A stretch of 46,914 bases of DNA from DAOTTX01 sp034437515 (GTDB taxonomy: Bacteria; Chloroflexota; Anaerolineae; Aggregatilineales; Phototrophicaceae). Shown here in pieces: positions 24,906 to 33,120 of the stretch. The stretch lies in assembly GCA_034437515.1 (NCBI GenBank), contig DAOTTX010000525.1, positions 1 through 46,914 of the forward strand, written 5' to 3'. The notes beneath the pieces were generated by a model. The model was not told where the DNA came from and ran no database searches. It saw nothing but the letters and a program-made list of their open reading frames with translations. Within the stretch, counting starts at the first letter, position 1. The number at the start of each line of letters is the position of its first letter. A program made the translations under genes and the position numbers.

Positions 24906-26279
24906 ATGCCTTTTACGAATGAAACCGAAGCCATCACCTATGTGTTTGAGTCCATCGCCAGTACGGATTGGCGTGGGCGCGGCCTGGACGAAGATACCCG
25001 TGACACCACACCGACCGCCCGGCTACTCGAACTCAACGGATTGCCGAACAAGCGCCGCGAATATACGGTGATTACCGGCAGCAAGGGCAAGGGGTCGGTG
25101 GCGGCGATCACGGCAAAGTTACTGCAAAGCCTGGGGCATACGGTCGGGTTAATCACCAGCCCGCACCTGACCACCTACCGCCAGCGGTTCCGGGTCAACG
25201 GACGGATGATCTCCGAAGGGCGGTTGGTCGGCTTAATCAACGACCTGCAACCGAGCATTGAACGGGTGAAGAACGCGCTCAAGCCAGGCGCTTACCTCAG
25301 CCCACAGGGGATTTTCCTCACGCTGGCGCTCAAATGGTTCGACGAGCAAAAAGTCACGGCAGCGGTAGTCGAGGTCGGGCGCGGCGGACGCTTCGATGAC
25401 AACGCACTGGTGCCGAATACGCTGTCGATGTTCACACCGATCATTCTGGAACACACCCGCTACCTCGGTGATACCGTCGAGCGCATCGCGTGGCACAAGG
25501 CCGGCATCATCAAGCCGCATAGCTACGCTTACAGCCTGCCACAATCGCCGGGCGTAATGGGGGTACTCCGCGCCGAAGCGGACAAACGCGATGCGACGTT
25601 CGACTGGTTGGCCGCGATGGATATGGGTAAATACCTCGGCCCGGCGACAAACGGCCTCGGCCAACGGGTAGAGTTCGGGCGCTATGGTGTGGTTGATCTA
25701 CCGATGCTGGGGCGTTATGAGATTGATAACGCCTCGCTGGCAATCTGGGGAGCAGGGAACATGCACGCCCGGCTGCCGTTGGAACGTCCGCTATCGCACG
25801 GCTCACCAGCGTATGTCGAGCGCCTCCGCACCGGGTTAGAGAGTGTCAAATGGCCGGGGCGCTGTCAGAAATTACAGGACGACCCGGCGGTTTACATCGA
25901 CGGTGCGATCAATACACTGTCGGCGAAGTCGTTTATCGAGAGCGTGCGCCCGCTGCTTCAAGCGCCGGTCGTAACCGTGCTCGCCGTGCCGACCGACCGT
26001 GACATCGCGGGCGTCTATCGCCTGTTTGCCGACATCAGCGATGCGCTCGTCCTCACCCGCAGCGGGCGCAACATCACCATCAACTTCCCCGATGCGCCGA
26101 CCGCGCGAGCCATCGCCGCGCCCTTCCATGATGACATCACCTGGGCGGATGACATCGCGGCGGCGATCCGTACCGCGACCACCCGCGCCGGTCGTGGTGG
26201 CACCGTGCTGATGGCGGTCGCACAACCCGCCGTCGGCGATGCAATGCGACATTACAACCTGTTGCACGAGACGATTTAG
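24906..26279 (+). CDS. folC: Folylpolyglutamate/dihydrofolate synthase-family Mur ligase
   Basis: FolC joins glutamate to dihydropteroate or folates using ATP. The 457 residues show the Mur-ligase ATP loop GSKGKGSVAAITAKLL, the FolC signature GLITSPHLTTYRQRFRVNG, a central VVEVGRGGRFDDNALVPN (usually EVGLGGRLDATN), HTRYLGDTVERIAWHKAGIIK, and the C-terminal GRCQKLQDDPAVYIDGAINT (usually PGRxxxxDGAHN). The ATP loop reads GSKGKGS instead of the usual GTNGKGS, and the DGAHN motif reads DGAIN. These small departures leave some doubt about whether the substrate is folate. The gene stands alone behind its own promoter. Confidence 0.85.
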   Translation: MPFTNETEAITYVFESIASTDWRGRGLDEDTRDTTPTARLLELNGLPNKRREYTVITGSKGKGSVAAITAKLLQSLGHTVGLITSPHLTTYRQRFRVNGRMISEGRLVGLINDLQPSIERVKNALKPGAYLSPQGIFLTLALKWFDEQKVTAAVVEVGRGGRFDDNALVPNTLSMFTPIILEHTRYLGDTVERIAWHKAGIIKPHSYAYSLPQSPGVMGVLRAEADKRDATFDWLAAMDMGKYLGPATNGLGQRVEFGRYGVVDLPMLGRYEIDNASLAIWGAGNMHARLPLERPLSHGSPAYVERLRTGLESVKWPGRCQKLQDDPAVYIDGAINTLSAKSFIESVRPLLQAPVVTVLAVPTDRDIAGVYRLFADISDALVLTRSGRNITINFPDAPTARAIAAPFHDDITWADDIAAAIRTATTRAGRGGTVLMAVAQPAVGDAMRHYNLLHETI

Positions 26280-26395
26280 TCGCATCAATCGCCCAAGTGC
26301 GCTACTATTGCAGGGTAAATGCTTACAGTTTCCCTACGTTTCAATCACTATACATCATGTACAATAGTGTTGATGAGAATTGATTTAGGATAGAT

Positions 26396-26746
26396 ATGTC
26401 AAGACTTGCATGTGTCATCGAGGATGACGCCAGCTTACAGGAAATCTACAGTCTGGTACTGAAGAGCGCCGGATTTAATGTGCTTCGGGCTGGCGACGGA
26501 CAGACCGCTCTTGAAATCCTAGAGAATAATCAACCAGAGATTATCTTTCTCGACGTCCGTCTGCCGGTGGTCAACGGTTTGGATGTGCTGCAATACATTG
26601 ATGAAGCCGCTCATCTGAATATGTCTCAGGTCGTCGTCGTTTCCGCCGAAAACCATCTTGAACAGTTGACCCGACAGTACCCCCGCGCCCATTTTCATCT
26701 CAAACCGATGCTCCCGACCGATATTTTATCCATCATCAGCGATTAG
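26396..26746 (+). CDS. Stand-alone response-regulator receiver
   Basis: The 116 residues make up one receiver domain and nothing else. The acidic pair (VIEDDASLQ), the phosphorylation site FLDVRLPVVNG (Asp near residue 53), VVVSAEN and the conserved lysine in HLKPM are all present, so it should accept phosphate. With no output domain it would act by protein contact, in phosphorelay or in control of a partner. No kinase gene is adjacent. A TACAAT at 26360-26365 could serve as its -10 element. Confidence 0.92.
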   Translation: MSRLACVIEDDASLQEIYSLVLKSAGFNVLRAGDGQTALEILENNQPEIIFLDVRLPVVNGLDVLQYIDEAAHLNMSQVVVVSAENHLEQLTRQYPRAHFHLKPMLPTDILSIISD

Positions 26747-26913
26747 CACGCGACTGGCAGCGCACTTGCTTGAAATTTTTACGCATTTCATATTGATCTT
26801 TGTGGATGTGCGCGGCAAATTAGAGTACGATCATAACAAGATCGGTCACTGTGAATTGATATTGTGTCTGTTATGATGGCATCATGACGACGGACAGCGA
26901 AGGAACAAGTTTC

Positions 26914-27783
26914 ATGCGTGTAAACGTGGGCATGGCGCAGATTTACCCAAAGCTCGGCGATGTCCAGGCGAATTTAGAAACGCATCTGACTTATGTTGAT
27001 CAAGCGGTGGCAGCCGGTGTTGATCTGCTCGTGTTCCCCGAACTTTCGATGACGGGCTATCAAGTGCAGGATCTAGTGCCAGAAGTGGCGATCCGCACGA
27101 CGAGCGATGACCCGGTTTTCGCCGCACTGCTGGATGCCAGCCACAAACTTGACATCATGGTCGGCTTTGTGCATCAGGATGTGCGCAACCGCTTTTTCAT
27201 CGCGGCGGCTTACTTGAGCCAGGGTGAATGTGTGCATGTGCATCATAAAGTCTATCTGCCGACGTATACTATGTTTGACGAAGCCCGTTACTTCGACCAG
27301 GGTGAAGCCGTGCGTGCCTTTGACACCCGCTTCGGTCGCGTTGGGATGCTGGTCTGTGAGGACTTCTGGCATATGTCCCCGCCGTACCTGTTATGGTTGG
27401 ACGGTGCCGACATTTTGCTGCTGCAAAGTTCCAGCCCCAGCCGTGGCCTTGACCATACCGACCGGATGCTCTCATCGCGTTGGGTGGAGCTGGTCAACCA
27501 GGCTTATGGCAGTATGTTCACCAATTACATCGTGCATTGTAACCGCGTCGGTTACGAGGACGGTAAAAACTTCTGGGGCGGCTCGTCAATTGTTGACCCC
27601 AACGGCGACTTGATGCTGCACGGGCAGTATTTCGAGGAAACCCTACTCACCCAACAGATTGATCTTAATCAGGTACACCGGACGCGCAGTCGTCTACCGC
27701 TGCTGCGGGATGAACGCCCTCACCTGATTTTGCGTGAATTGACAAGAATCTTAGACACCGATAAAAGGAACACACCACGATGA
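26914..27783 (+). CDS. Carbon-nitrogen hydrolase, NAD-synthetase glutaminase-like
   Basis: Nitrilase-superfamily amidases use a Glu-Lys-Cys triad. All three are visible: Glu in FPELSMTGYQ, Lys in HHKVYLPTYTMFDEARYF and Cys in LVCEDFWHMSPPYLLW. The wording matches the N-terminal glutaminase domain of glutamine-dependent NAD synthetase, but the synthetase domain is absent, so this is a free amidase of about 289 residues. The ATG at 26914 follows AAGGA at 26900-26904; an ATG at 26884 lacks a binding site. A TATGAT at 26872-26877 could be the -10. Its stop overlaps the next start (ATGA). It may supply ammonia to a separate NadE or act on another amide. Confidence 0.9.
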   Translation: MRVNVGMAQIYPKLGDVQANLETHLTYVDQAVAAGVDLLVFPELSMTGYQVQDLVPEVAIRTTSDDPVFAALLDASHKLDIMVGFVHQDVRNRFFIAAAYLSQGECVHVHHKVYLPTYTMFDEARYFDQGEAVRAFDTRFGRVGMLVCEDFWHMSPPYLLWLDGADILLLQSSSPSRGLDHTDRMLSSRWVELVNQAYGSMFTNYIVHCNRVGYEDGKNFWGGSSIVDPNGDLMLHGQYFEETLLTQQIDLNQVHRTRSRLPLLRDERPHLILRELTRILDTDKRNTPR

Positions 27784-27983
27784 TAATGTTAGAAAACGAT
27801 TTCGAGCGCATGTATGGTGAATGCATCCTGTTCTGGATGCTCGAAAATGCACCCGACGGGCGTCAGATCGAAGATCATGAGATGCAAGAAGGCAGCGGCC
27901 TGCCAGATACCGAGTTTCAGATCGGTCTGCAATGGCTGGTAAAAAATCGCCTGCTTGACCGGCACGAGGACATCATTCACTAG
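27780..27983 (+). CDS. Small conserved-looking hypothetical protein
   Basis: The 67 residues overlap the amidase gene by four bases (ATGA), and AAAGGA lies upstream, so translation is coupled. The sequence is soluble, acidic and helical (FERMYGECILFWMLENAP, FQIGLQWLVKNRLLDRHEDI). It looks like a small winged-helix-type unit, but the fold cannot be confirmed. I do not recognise the family. Coupling to the amidase suggests a shared role. Confidence 0.65.
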   Translation: MIMLENDFERMYGECILFWMLENAPDGRQIEDHEMQEGSGLPDTEFQIGLQWLVKNRLLDRHEDIIH

Positions 27984-28016
27984 TTTTCGACTGCCCGCTG
28001 AAAGCTGTGTGCAATC

Positions 28017-28367
28017 ATGCAGAACAAAATTCAACTTGGTAAGACCAAAGCCGGCCGCCGCTTCATGGGGTTCATGCGGACGTTCAACAGCGGTGACCCG
28101 GCTGCTATCGAAACCGCATTGAAAGACTCCATCACCGAAGAATCGCTAGAAAAGCACGACGTCGCTACCTGGCTGGCGCAGATGCAGTACATCTACAGCA
28201 TCACCGAAGGTCTGCGCGTGTTTCAAGTCCTCGCCAGCGATGAGTATCAGGTCGTCGTGCTGATGCAGGCGCAGAAGGATGACCGTATGCACATTATTGA
28301 GATGGTCGTTTCCGAGGATTACCCGCACAAGATCGCGGCCTTCGTTCAAAGAATGGCACAATCATAG
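28017..28367 (+). CDS. Small NTF2-like domain protein (paralogue 1)
   Basis: The 116 residues start with KTKAGRRFMGFMRTFNSGDPAAI, a pattern found in SnoaL/NTF2-like domains that precede serine hydrolases or S41 peptidases in other proteins. The rest alternates helices and strands (YIYSITEGLRVFQVLASDEYQVVVLMQAQ, HIIEMVVSEDYPHKIAAF). There is no signal peptide, so it is probably cytoplasmic. It is 33 bases after the previous gene and 27 before its paralogue, in one likely operon. No enzymatic role can be claimed. Confidence 0.75.
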   Translation: MQNKIQLGKTKAGRRFMGFMRTFNSGDPAAIETALKDSITEESLEKHDVATWLAQMQYIYSITEGLRVFQVLASDEYQVVVLMQAQKDDRMHIIEMVVSEDYPHKIAAFVQRMAQS

Positions 28368-28394
28368 GCTGAGCAGATTGAGAGGAAAAAGCGG

Positions 28395-28748
28395 ATGCAA
28401 TCACACAGTGTAACGCTTAAGGCAACCCCCGCAGGCCGGATGTTTCTGCGGTTTTTGGCGGCATTCAACAGTGGTGATCCCGTTGTGATAGGCGGGTTTA
28501 TCTCGGAATACTACGCCGATGACGTCATCGTGGAATTTTCCGTCAAAGAACTGCTCGACCATTTTATGGCGCTCTATCAAGAGACAGGCGGCCTCCAAAT
28601 CCATAAGGTCTATTTTACCCAGCAGTACACCACCACCATTGTCGTCAAAGCGAAGGCTAACGACGAGATGTATCTCGACCAGTTGCGGGTGAGTGAAGAT
28701 CAACCACATCAGATCGTGGAATACCTGCACAATCAACCGATAGATTAA
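28395..28748 (+). CDS. Small NTF2-like domain protein (paralogue 2)
   Basis: The 117-residue protein aligns along its whole length with the preceding gene: TPAGRMFLRFLAAFNSGDPVVI matches KAGRRFMGFMRTFNSGDPAAI, and VSEDQPHQIVEYL matches VSEDYPHKIAAFV. The two are therefore a tandem duplication that has diverged widely. Residues such as ETGGLQIHKVYF fit the NTF2-like domain seen next to hydrolases in other bacteria, but here the domain is free. AGGAAAA lies upstream. The function is unknown. Confidence 0.75.
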   Translation: MQSHSVTLKATPAGRMFLRFLAAFNSGDPVVIGGFISEYYADDVIVEFSVKELLDHFMALYQETGGLQIHKVYFTQQYTTTIVVKAKANDEMYLDQLRVSEDQPHQIVEYLHNQPID

Positions 28749-28894
28749 CACTGTACTTACACCCACGCACGCACATGACGAAGTCAGACCTTACAAAATT
28801 GTATAATTAAGATTTCCGCATATTTGATATGCTCCAAGTGTGATACTTTCAGATTAAATCGCACAGTCAACGTTTTTCATAACAGGAGCATATG

Positions 28895-29896
28895 ATGGTT
28901 TTACCAAAGACATATCGTAAATTGGTCGTCAAGCGGTTCAGCCGGAACTTCCGCGAGGCGACGGAGATCGTGGAGACACCGCTGGAAATGCCGGGGCCGG
29001 GGCAAGTTCTCGTCAGAAATCTTTACGCCGGGGTGAACGCCTCCGACGTGAACATCTCCGCCGGGGTGTATCCTCTGGGTGACCCACCCTTTGATGTCGG
29101 TGCGGAATGCTCCGGTGAGATCGTCGCGATAGGTGATGGCGTAAACGGTCTTAAGGTCGGCAACCACGTCACCATGCTTAGTCTGGGTTCAGGCTACCGA
29201 GAATATACCCTCGCGGATGCTGAAGCCGTCGTCCCGATTCCAAAATCTTCGCCGGAAACCTCCGGTTTGATCGTCGCCGCGCTGACCGCGTCCGTCGGCT
29301 TGCACGGGCCGGGTGAACTCAGCAGTGGCGAGACCGTACTGATTACAGCGGCGGCAGGTGGTGTTGGCAGCTTCGCCGTGCAGATCGCCAAGCAAGCCGG
29401 CAACCATGTCATCGGTACCTGCAGCACTGCGGAGAAGGCCGCCACGCTCAAAAAACTCGGCTGCGACCGCATCATCAACTACAAAGAGGAAGACCTCGGT
29501 GACGTACTCAGCACAGAGTATCCCGACGGGATTAACCTGGTGTTTGAAAACGTCGGTGGTAAGCTGTTCGACGACGCCCTCGACAACCTCGCGGTGCGTG
29601 GTCGGCTGGTCATCAACGGCTTCATCTCCGAATATACCAGCGGCCCGGTAGACATCACCGCGTCACGCCTGTATCACAAGTTGCTGTGGCAGTCTCGCAC
29701 CGCACGCGGGTTCATCCTGCTGCACTACCCGGATATGATGGCGGAACACACCCCGCGCTTGCTGGGGCAAATCCTTGAAGGTGATCTGGTCGCCAACATC
29801 GACGACACCGAGTTCAAGGGCATTGACGCAGTACAGAGCGCCGTCGAACACCTCCATAGCGGCAAGAACAACGGCAAGGTGATCGTCACGTATTAA
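28895..29896 (+). CDS. MDR-family quinone reductase/alkenal reductase-like oxidoreductase
   Basis: Zinc-free medium-chain dehydrogenases of this type reduce quinones or activated double bonds with NAD(P)H. The about 333 residues show the N-terminal GroES-like part (MPGPGQVLVRNLYAGVNASDVNISAG, GAECSGEIVAIGDGV), the nucleotide-binding AAAGGVGSFAVQIAKQAGNHVIGTCST and the strand DLVFENVG-like NLVFENVGG. The zinc-binding cysteines and histidines of alcohol dehydrogenases are absent. AGGAG at 28884-28888 best fits the second ATG at 28895. A TATAAT at 28802-28807 is a possible -10. An inverted repeat follows the gene. Confidence 0.92.
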   Translation: MVLPKTYRKLVVKRFSRNFREATEIVETPLEMPGPGQVLVRNLYAGVNASDVNISAGVYPLGDPPFDVGAECSGEIVAIGDGVNGLKVGNHVTMLSLGSGYREYTLADAEAVVPIPKSSPETSGLIVAALTASVGLHGPGELSSGETVLITAAAGGVGSFAVQIAKQAGNHVIGTCSTAEKAATLKKLGCDRIINYKEEDLGDVLSTEYPDGINLVFENVGGKLFDDALDNLAVRGRLVINGFISEYTSGPVDITASRLYHKLLWQSRTARGFILLHYPDMMAEHTPRLLGQILEGDLVANIDDTEFKGIDAVQSAVEHLHSGKNNGKVIVTY

Positions 29897-29929
29897 CCCC
29901 TCACCCCCACCTCGCTGACTCAAGCCCGT

Positions 29930-29976
29930 CCCTCCCCGATTCGTTAGACGACTACGTCGCACCACTACGGGGAGGG
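29930..29976. terminator. Inverted repeat between convergent genes
   Basis: CCCTCCCCG at 29930-29938 pairs with CGGGGAGGG at 29968-29976 (9 bp) around a 29-base loop. It lies between the MDR oxidoreductase and the opposing small membrane-protein gene. There is no T-run; it may serve both directions. Confidence 0.45.
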
Positions 29977-30035
29977 TGCTATCCTAGCGCCGTCATCTGG
30001 ATACCTCCCACAAAACGGCGGGCACGACATTTAGA

Positions 30036-30305
30036 TCACAGGTAATAAATTTCGTCGTCGTCGAGCTGGTCGTTCTTGCGCTTTTCGTCGTAGATCTCGT
30101 CGTTCTTGCGTTTGCGCTTCTCGTCGTCATCGCTGAAGACCGTGCAGAGGCCACCCCCGATGAATTTGAAGAAGAACACGGGCACGAGGAAGAACCAGAA
30201 GAAGCTCCAGCCCCAACCGCTGAACAGCAAGAACAGCAGGATAAAAATACCAAACGGGACGAAAGCGGGCCATTTATTGTGTCCTGGGACGTGTCTTGGG
30301 TTCAT
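30036..30305 (-). CDS. Small membrane protein with charged tail
   Basis: The 89 residues include two closely spaced hydrophobic, aromatic-rich helices (FVPFGIFILLFLLFSGWGW, FFWFFLVPVFFFKFIGG), then a highly charged tail (DDDEKRKRKND and repeats). The ATG at 30305 follows CAGGTG with normal spacing. It resembles small two-helix proteins of unknown role, and I do not recognise the family. It is 70 bases downstream of the next 2TM gene on the same strand, so the two may be co-transcribed. Confidence 0.6.
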   Translation of the reverse strand: MNPRHVPGHNKWPAFVPFGIFILLFLLFSGWGWSFFWFFLVPVFFFKFIGGGLCTVFSDDDEKRKRKNDEIYDEKRKNDQLDDDEIYYL

Positions 30306-30375
30306 ATCAAGCACCTGTTACGCTAATTGAAGGTTACTTGGTATACGTCCCGATAGGCGCTCGCGTTGTAAATCC

Positions 30376-30774
30376 TTATTCTCCGCTTAGAGAACGTCGA
30401 TCCGGTTGGGAGTCACGGGCGGTCGGGTGACGGGGCAACTTTGGGCGCACCGAATCGAGCATCTTCTGGCGTTTATGGCGCAGACGCAGGTTGCTATAAC
30501 GCTTGCGGCGGCGGCGCTCTCGGCGGCTGTAGAGAATGCTTTCACGAAGATCAATGACGCTCACGGTGACGGTGTGCAGCAGCAGCAGCAACGCCCACAG
30601 TGGGATCGCAAGCCACGCGATGTTATTGGCGAAGACCTGCGGCGCGGCTTCCGCGAGGAACGGGTACGCAAAGACAATAATAGCAAACACGAACGTGTTT
30701 AGCGCCAGTAACACCCAGCGGAGGACGCTGCGTTGGGGTGGCGGCGGCATGGGGGTGAGGTCGATGTCTCTCAC
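30376..30774 (-). CDS. 2TM-domain membrane protein
   Basis: The 132 residues have two membrane helices (VLRWVLLALNTFVFAIIVFAYPFL, NIAWLAIPLWALLLLLHTVTV) and a strongly basic cytoplasmic tail (SRRERRRRKRYSNLRLRHKRQKM). This layout is like the 2TM domain often found fused to kinases or regulators, here alone. The function is unknown. AAAGGTGCCGTCC precedes the ATG on the minus strand. Confidence 0.65.
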   Translation of the reverse strand: MRDIDLTPMPPPPQRSVLRWVLLALNTFVFAIIVFAYPFLAEAAPQVFANNIAWLAIPLWALLLLLHTVTVSVIDLRESILYSRRERRRRKRYSNLRLRHKRQKMLDSVRPKLPRHPTARDSQPDRRSLSGE

Positions 30775-30862
30775 AAGGACGGCACCTTTCTAAATGAGGC
30801 GGAATGTACTTCCATTATATGTGCATGTGTCGATGCTGGCTACTCGAATCGCCCGCAATCGG

Positions 30863-30871
30863 TGGTACAAT
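30863..30871 (+). promoter_or_regulatory. Extended -10 promoter element for tRNA-Sec
   Basis: TGGTACAAT has the TGn extension and a -10-like hexamer TACAAT at 30866-30871, 13 bases before the mature tRNA start. No good -35 is visible, as is common for extended -10 promoters. The identical string occurs in the folC promoter. Confidence 0.45.
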
Positions 30872-30884
30872 CAAACACAATCAG

Positions 30885-30980
30885 GGGAGTGGTTGTGTCC
30901 CGGTGGATGCCCCGGTCTTCAAAATCGGTGGTAGGTTGCACTGAGCAGGCTACTGTGGGTTCGACTCCCATCCACTCCCG
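30885..30980 (+). tRNA. selC: Selenocysteine tRNA, anticodon TCA
   Basis: tRNA-Sec carries serine that is converted to selenocysteine and read at UGA codons. The 96-base gene shows the diagnostic bacterial fold. The acceptor stem has eight pairs (GGGAGTGG with CCACTCCC) plus discriminator G. The D stem has six pairs (GTGTCC with GGATGC) closed by the four-base loop CGGT. The anticodon loop is CTTCAAA on a CCGGT/ATCGG stem. The long variable arm pairs GTAGGTTGC with GCAGGCTAC with one mismatch. The T arm is GTGGGTTCGACTCCCAT. The 3' CCA is not encoded. The next base begins the stop codon of a convergent gene. The selA, selB and selD genes are not in the window. Confidence 0.95.
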
Positions 30981-31307
30981 CTAGATCAACGGCAGCGCGG
31001 TCGGTGTGGGGCCGTAAGACGGCGGGGAGACCTGCCCGGCCTGCAACAACGGGAACACGGTCTGCGCGAAGAACGCCACCACCATCAACACCACAATCAG
31101 GAGAATGACAACCCGACGGCGCGTCCAGAACGGTTCCTGCTCAATTTCCTCGACCTCATCGAAATAGATGATGCTCGTCGCGTAATAAGCATCCTGGGCG
31201 TGCGGTGTCGGTTCTTCCTCGTAATAAAATTCTTCGGGATAAACGGTCTCTTCGGCGATGTAGTCTTCGTAGCTGCTATAGCCATCGTCTTCGTAGGGAT
31301 TGGGCAC
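30981..31307 (-). CDS. Small single-pass membrane protein with acidic N-terminus
   Basis: The 108 residues have a Tyr/Glu/Asp-rich cytoplasmic part (about 1-65), a WTRRRVV stop-transfer edge, one membrane helix (VVILLIVVLMVVAFFAQTVF) and a short Pro/Thr-rich outside tail. A GTG start is used in this reading. The stop codon abuts the 3' end of tRNA-Sec (30980). It is a plausible last gene of the VWA operon. The family is unknown. Confidence 0.6.
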   Translation of the reverse strand: MPNPYEDDGYSSYEDYIAEETVYPEEFYYEEEPTPHAQDAYYATSIIYFDEVEEIEQEPFWTRRRVVILLIVVLMVVAFFAQTVFPLLQAGQVSPPSYGPTPTALPLI

Positions 31308-31396
31308 GATTCGCTCTCAATGTGGTTTGATCGGTTCACGTTCTGATTATGGCATAGGTTCCGTCAGAAGGGCGTTAATTTTCCTAGAGTGTGCGC

Positions 31397-31918
31397 TCAA
31401 ATGACGCCATTTTCCACCAGCAACCACACCCCGGCGGTGAGTGCAACCGTCAGCAGCACCACGCGCACGAACAACAACACCCGCCGGAACTGTGTGTTGA
31501 CCCACACGTACAACACCACCACGACCGCGACAATGATCGCCGTGCGCAGCACACCGGCGTTTTCTTGAACGGTCTGGTCTTCTTGCAACGCCAACACCGC
31601 CCCGCCGACCACCGCCACCAGCAGACCAACCACCAACAGATAGGTCAGCACCACCAACCACTTACGCTCTTTAGGGATTTTACCGAGCTGGACGTAGTAG
31701 TCGATCAAAGATTTAAGCTCCTCCTGGGGCATTTGCGGCATGGTAGATTCAAAATAGTCTACGATTACCCGCCGAAAGTCGCGGTCGTTGCGCGGTAAGT
31801 CATGCCCGGCGCGTAGATACGCGGTGAAGAACTGCCGGAAATCCTCATCATAGTAGAGGATAAGACTGCGCTCGTAGAGATAATCCCGCGCTTGCTGCTC
31901 AGAGCCGTCGTAAACCAT
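31397..31918 (-). CDS. Membrane protein with three predicted helices
   Basis: The 173 residues start with a polar helical domain of about 95 residues (DRDFRRVIVDYFESTMPQMPQEELKSLIDYYVQLGKIPKER) and end in three membrane helices (WLVVLTYLLVVGLLVAVVGG, TAIIVAVVVVLYVW, VRVVLLTVALTAGVWLLVE). The start codon overlaps the stop of the preceding gene by one base (TGATG), so translation is coupled. It is a member of the VWA operon, and I do not recognise the family. Confidence 0.75.
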   Translation of the reverse strand: MVYDGSEQQARDYLYERSLILYYDEDFRQFFTAYLRAGHDLPRNDRDFRRVIVDYFESTMPQMPQEELKSLIDYYVQLGKIPKERKWLVVLTYLLVVGLLVAVVGGAVLALQEDQTVQENAGVLRTAIIVAVVVVLYVWVNTQFRRVLLFVRVVLLTVALTAGVWLLVENGVI

Positions 31919-33114
31919 CAGTCGAAGCCACCACCGCTGGTATCCGCGCCTTCGTTGGTGTCGTTCAACGTTTCTTCAATCGTGTTACCAATTTGTTCGT
32001 AGATGGCATCAAGGTCGATTAACCCATCAAGCATATTTGTTTGGGAGAGCAACCATCCACCACTGACTACCAGCACGAACATAATCACCAACCAGATGAC
32101 ACTGCTCATGCGGCGCTGCACCCAGACCACAACCCCGCTGACCATCGAGATTACGAATAACGCCCCGGCGAGTAACTGCTCGTTGTCCGTTTCCAACGTG
32201 CGGGCGATGATGTCAATGTCGGCGGTGTTGAGCTGAAAGACCAGCCCGGCACCGCCGAGGAGGAAGACGACGATCATCGCCACTTGCAGCAGACGCCCAC
32301 CCAGACCGACCTGCTGCCGCAACCAATAAAGCAGGCCACCCGCCAGTGACATCGTGACTAAGGTCGCGTTCAGCGCCCGCCCGACCGGGGTTTCAAAAAA
32401 CAGCGCCGGGATGAATATTTGACCCGCCAGCAACAGCAGCAGCAAGCTCATGGTGCCGTACAGAAACACGAACAACCCCAGAAACGTGAGCGGGATCATG
32501 CAGCCACTGGGGATGAAGGATCCATTGTCGCGTTCGGTCATGTAGGTCATCGCGGCGGTGTGCTCCGCGACGAGGCGCTCACGTTCTTCCGGCGTAGCCT
32601 GCGGATAGTGCTGGGTGACGTAGTTGGTGTAATACCGTTGGAGGAAGTCCGGGTCGTCGAAGTTGCCAGCCGTTTGAAACGCGGCGGAGAGTGAATCCAT
32701 GTAGGGCTGCGTTTGGGCTGAATCACCAATTTGCACCTGCATGAAACGCATCACCTGGGATTGCGCGTGCTGCTGCATAGCCGCTTCGTCATTGAGCGTG
32801 TGCCGGTCGATGCCCTGGATGAACTCTGACATAAATTGACGGGTGGGGTCGTCCTGGGCGAAAAGTTGCGCGAGGCGCGTCACCCCACGTTTGACCGCCG
32901 CTTCGATCTCGGCCTCGCTGCGTGGTTGGGCGGCCTGCTTTTCCAGGTAGTTGATGAACTTACGCAGCCGGTCATCGGCGACTTCCGTCGCGCCGTGATC
33001 GATGTAATCCGCAAGGGCTTGTTCCACTTGTGGATTTTGCATGATCGGCTCCGGTGCGTATCGCCTGACCTGCTGCGCGATCAATGACCGCATCTGCGGT
33101 GCTGCCCCCGGCAT
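31918..33114 (-). CDS. Membrane protein of the VWA operon
   Basis: The 398 residues have a polar, helical N-terminal half (about 1-205: YADYIDHGATEVADDRLRKFINYLEKQ and EAEIEAAVKRGVTRLAQLF regions). About five to six membrane helices follow at about 207-350, with a short acidic C-terminal tail. Gln/Asp-rich repeats are absent. It starts seven bases after the VWA gene stop and overlaps the next gene. No family was recognised. The context suggests that it forms, with its neighbour, a membrane platform for the VWA protein. Confidence 0.75.
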   Translation of the reverse strand: MPGAAPQMRSLIAQQVRRYAPEPIMQNPQVEQALADYIDHGATEVADDRLRKFINYLEKQAAQPRSEAEIEAAVKRGVTRLAQLFAQDDPTRQFMSEFIQGIDRHTLNDEAAMQQHAQSQVMRFMQVQIGDSAQTQPYMDSLSAAFQTAGNFDDPDFLQRYYTNYVTQHYPQATPEERERLVAEHTAAMTYMTERDNGSFIPSGCMIPLTFLGLFVFLYGTMSLLLLLLAGQIFIPALFFETPVGRALNATLVTMSLAGGLLYWLRQQVGLGGRLLQVAMIVVFLLGGAGLVFQLNTADIDIIARTLETDNEQLLAGALFVISMVSGVVVWVQRRMSSVIWLVIMFVLVVSGGWLLSQTNMLDGLIDLDAIYEQIGNTIEETLNDTNEGADTSGGGFD

Positions 33115-33120
33115 GGGTGT

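Noticed and set aside
30733..30984. Open frame spanning the region of the Sec tRNA.
   Set aside because: The bases at 30885-30980 fold as tRNA-Sec; the frame has no coding features.
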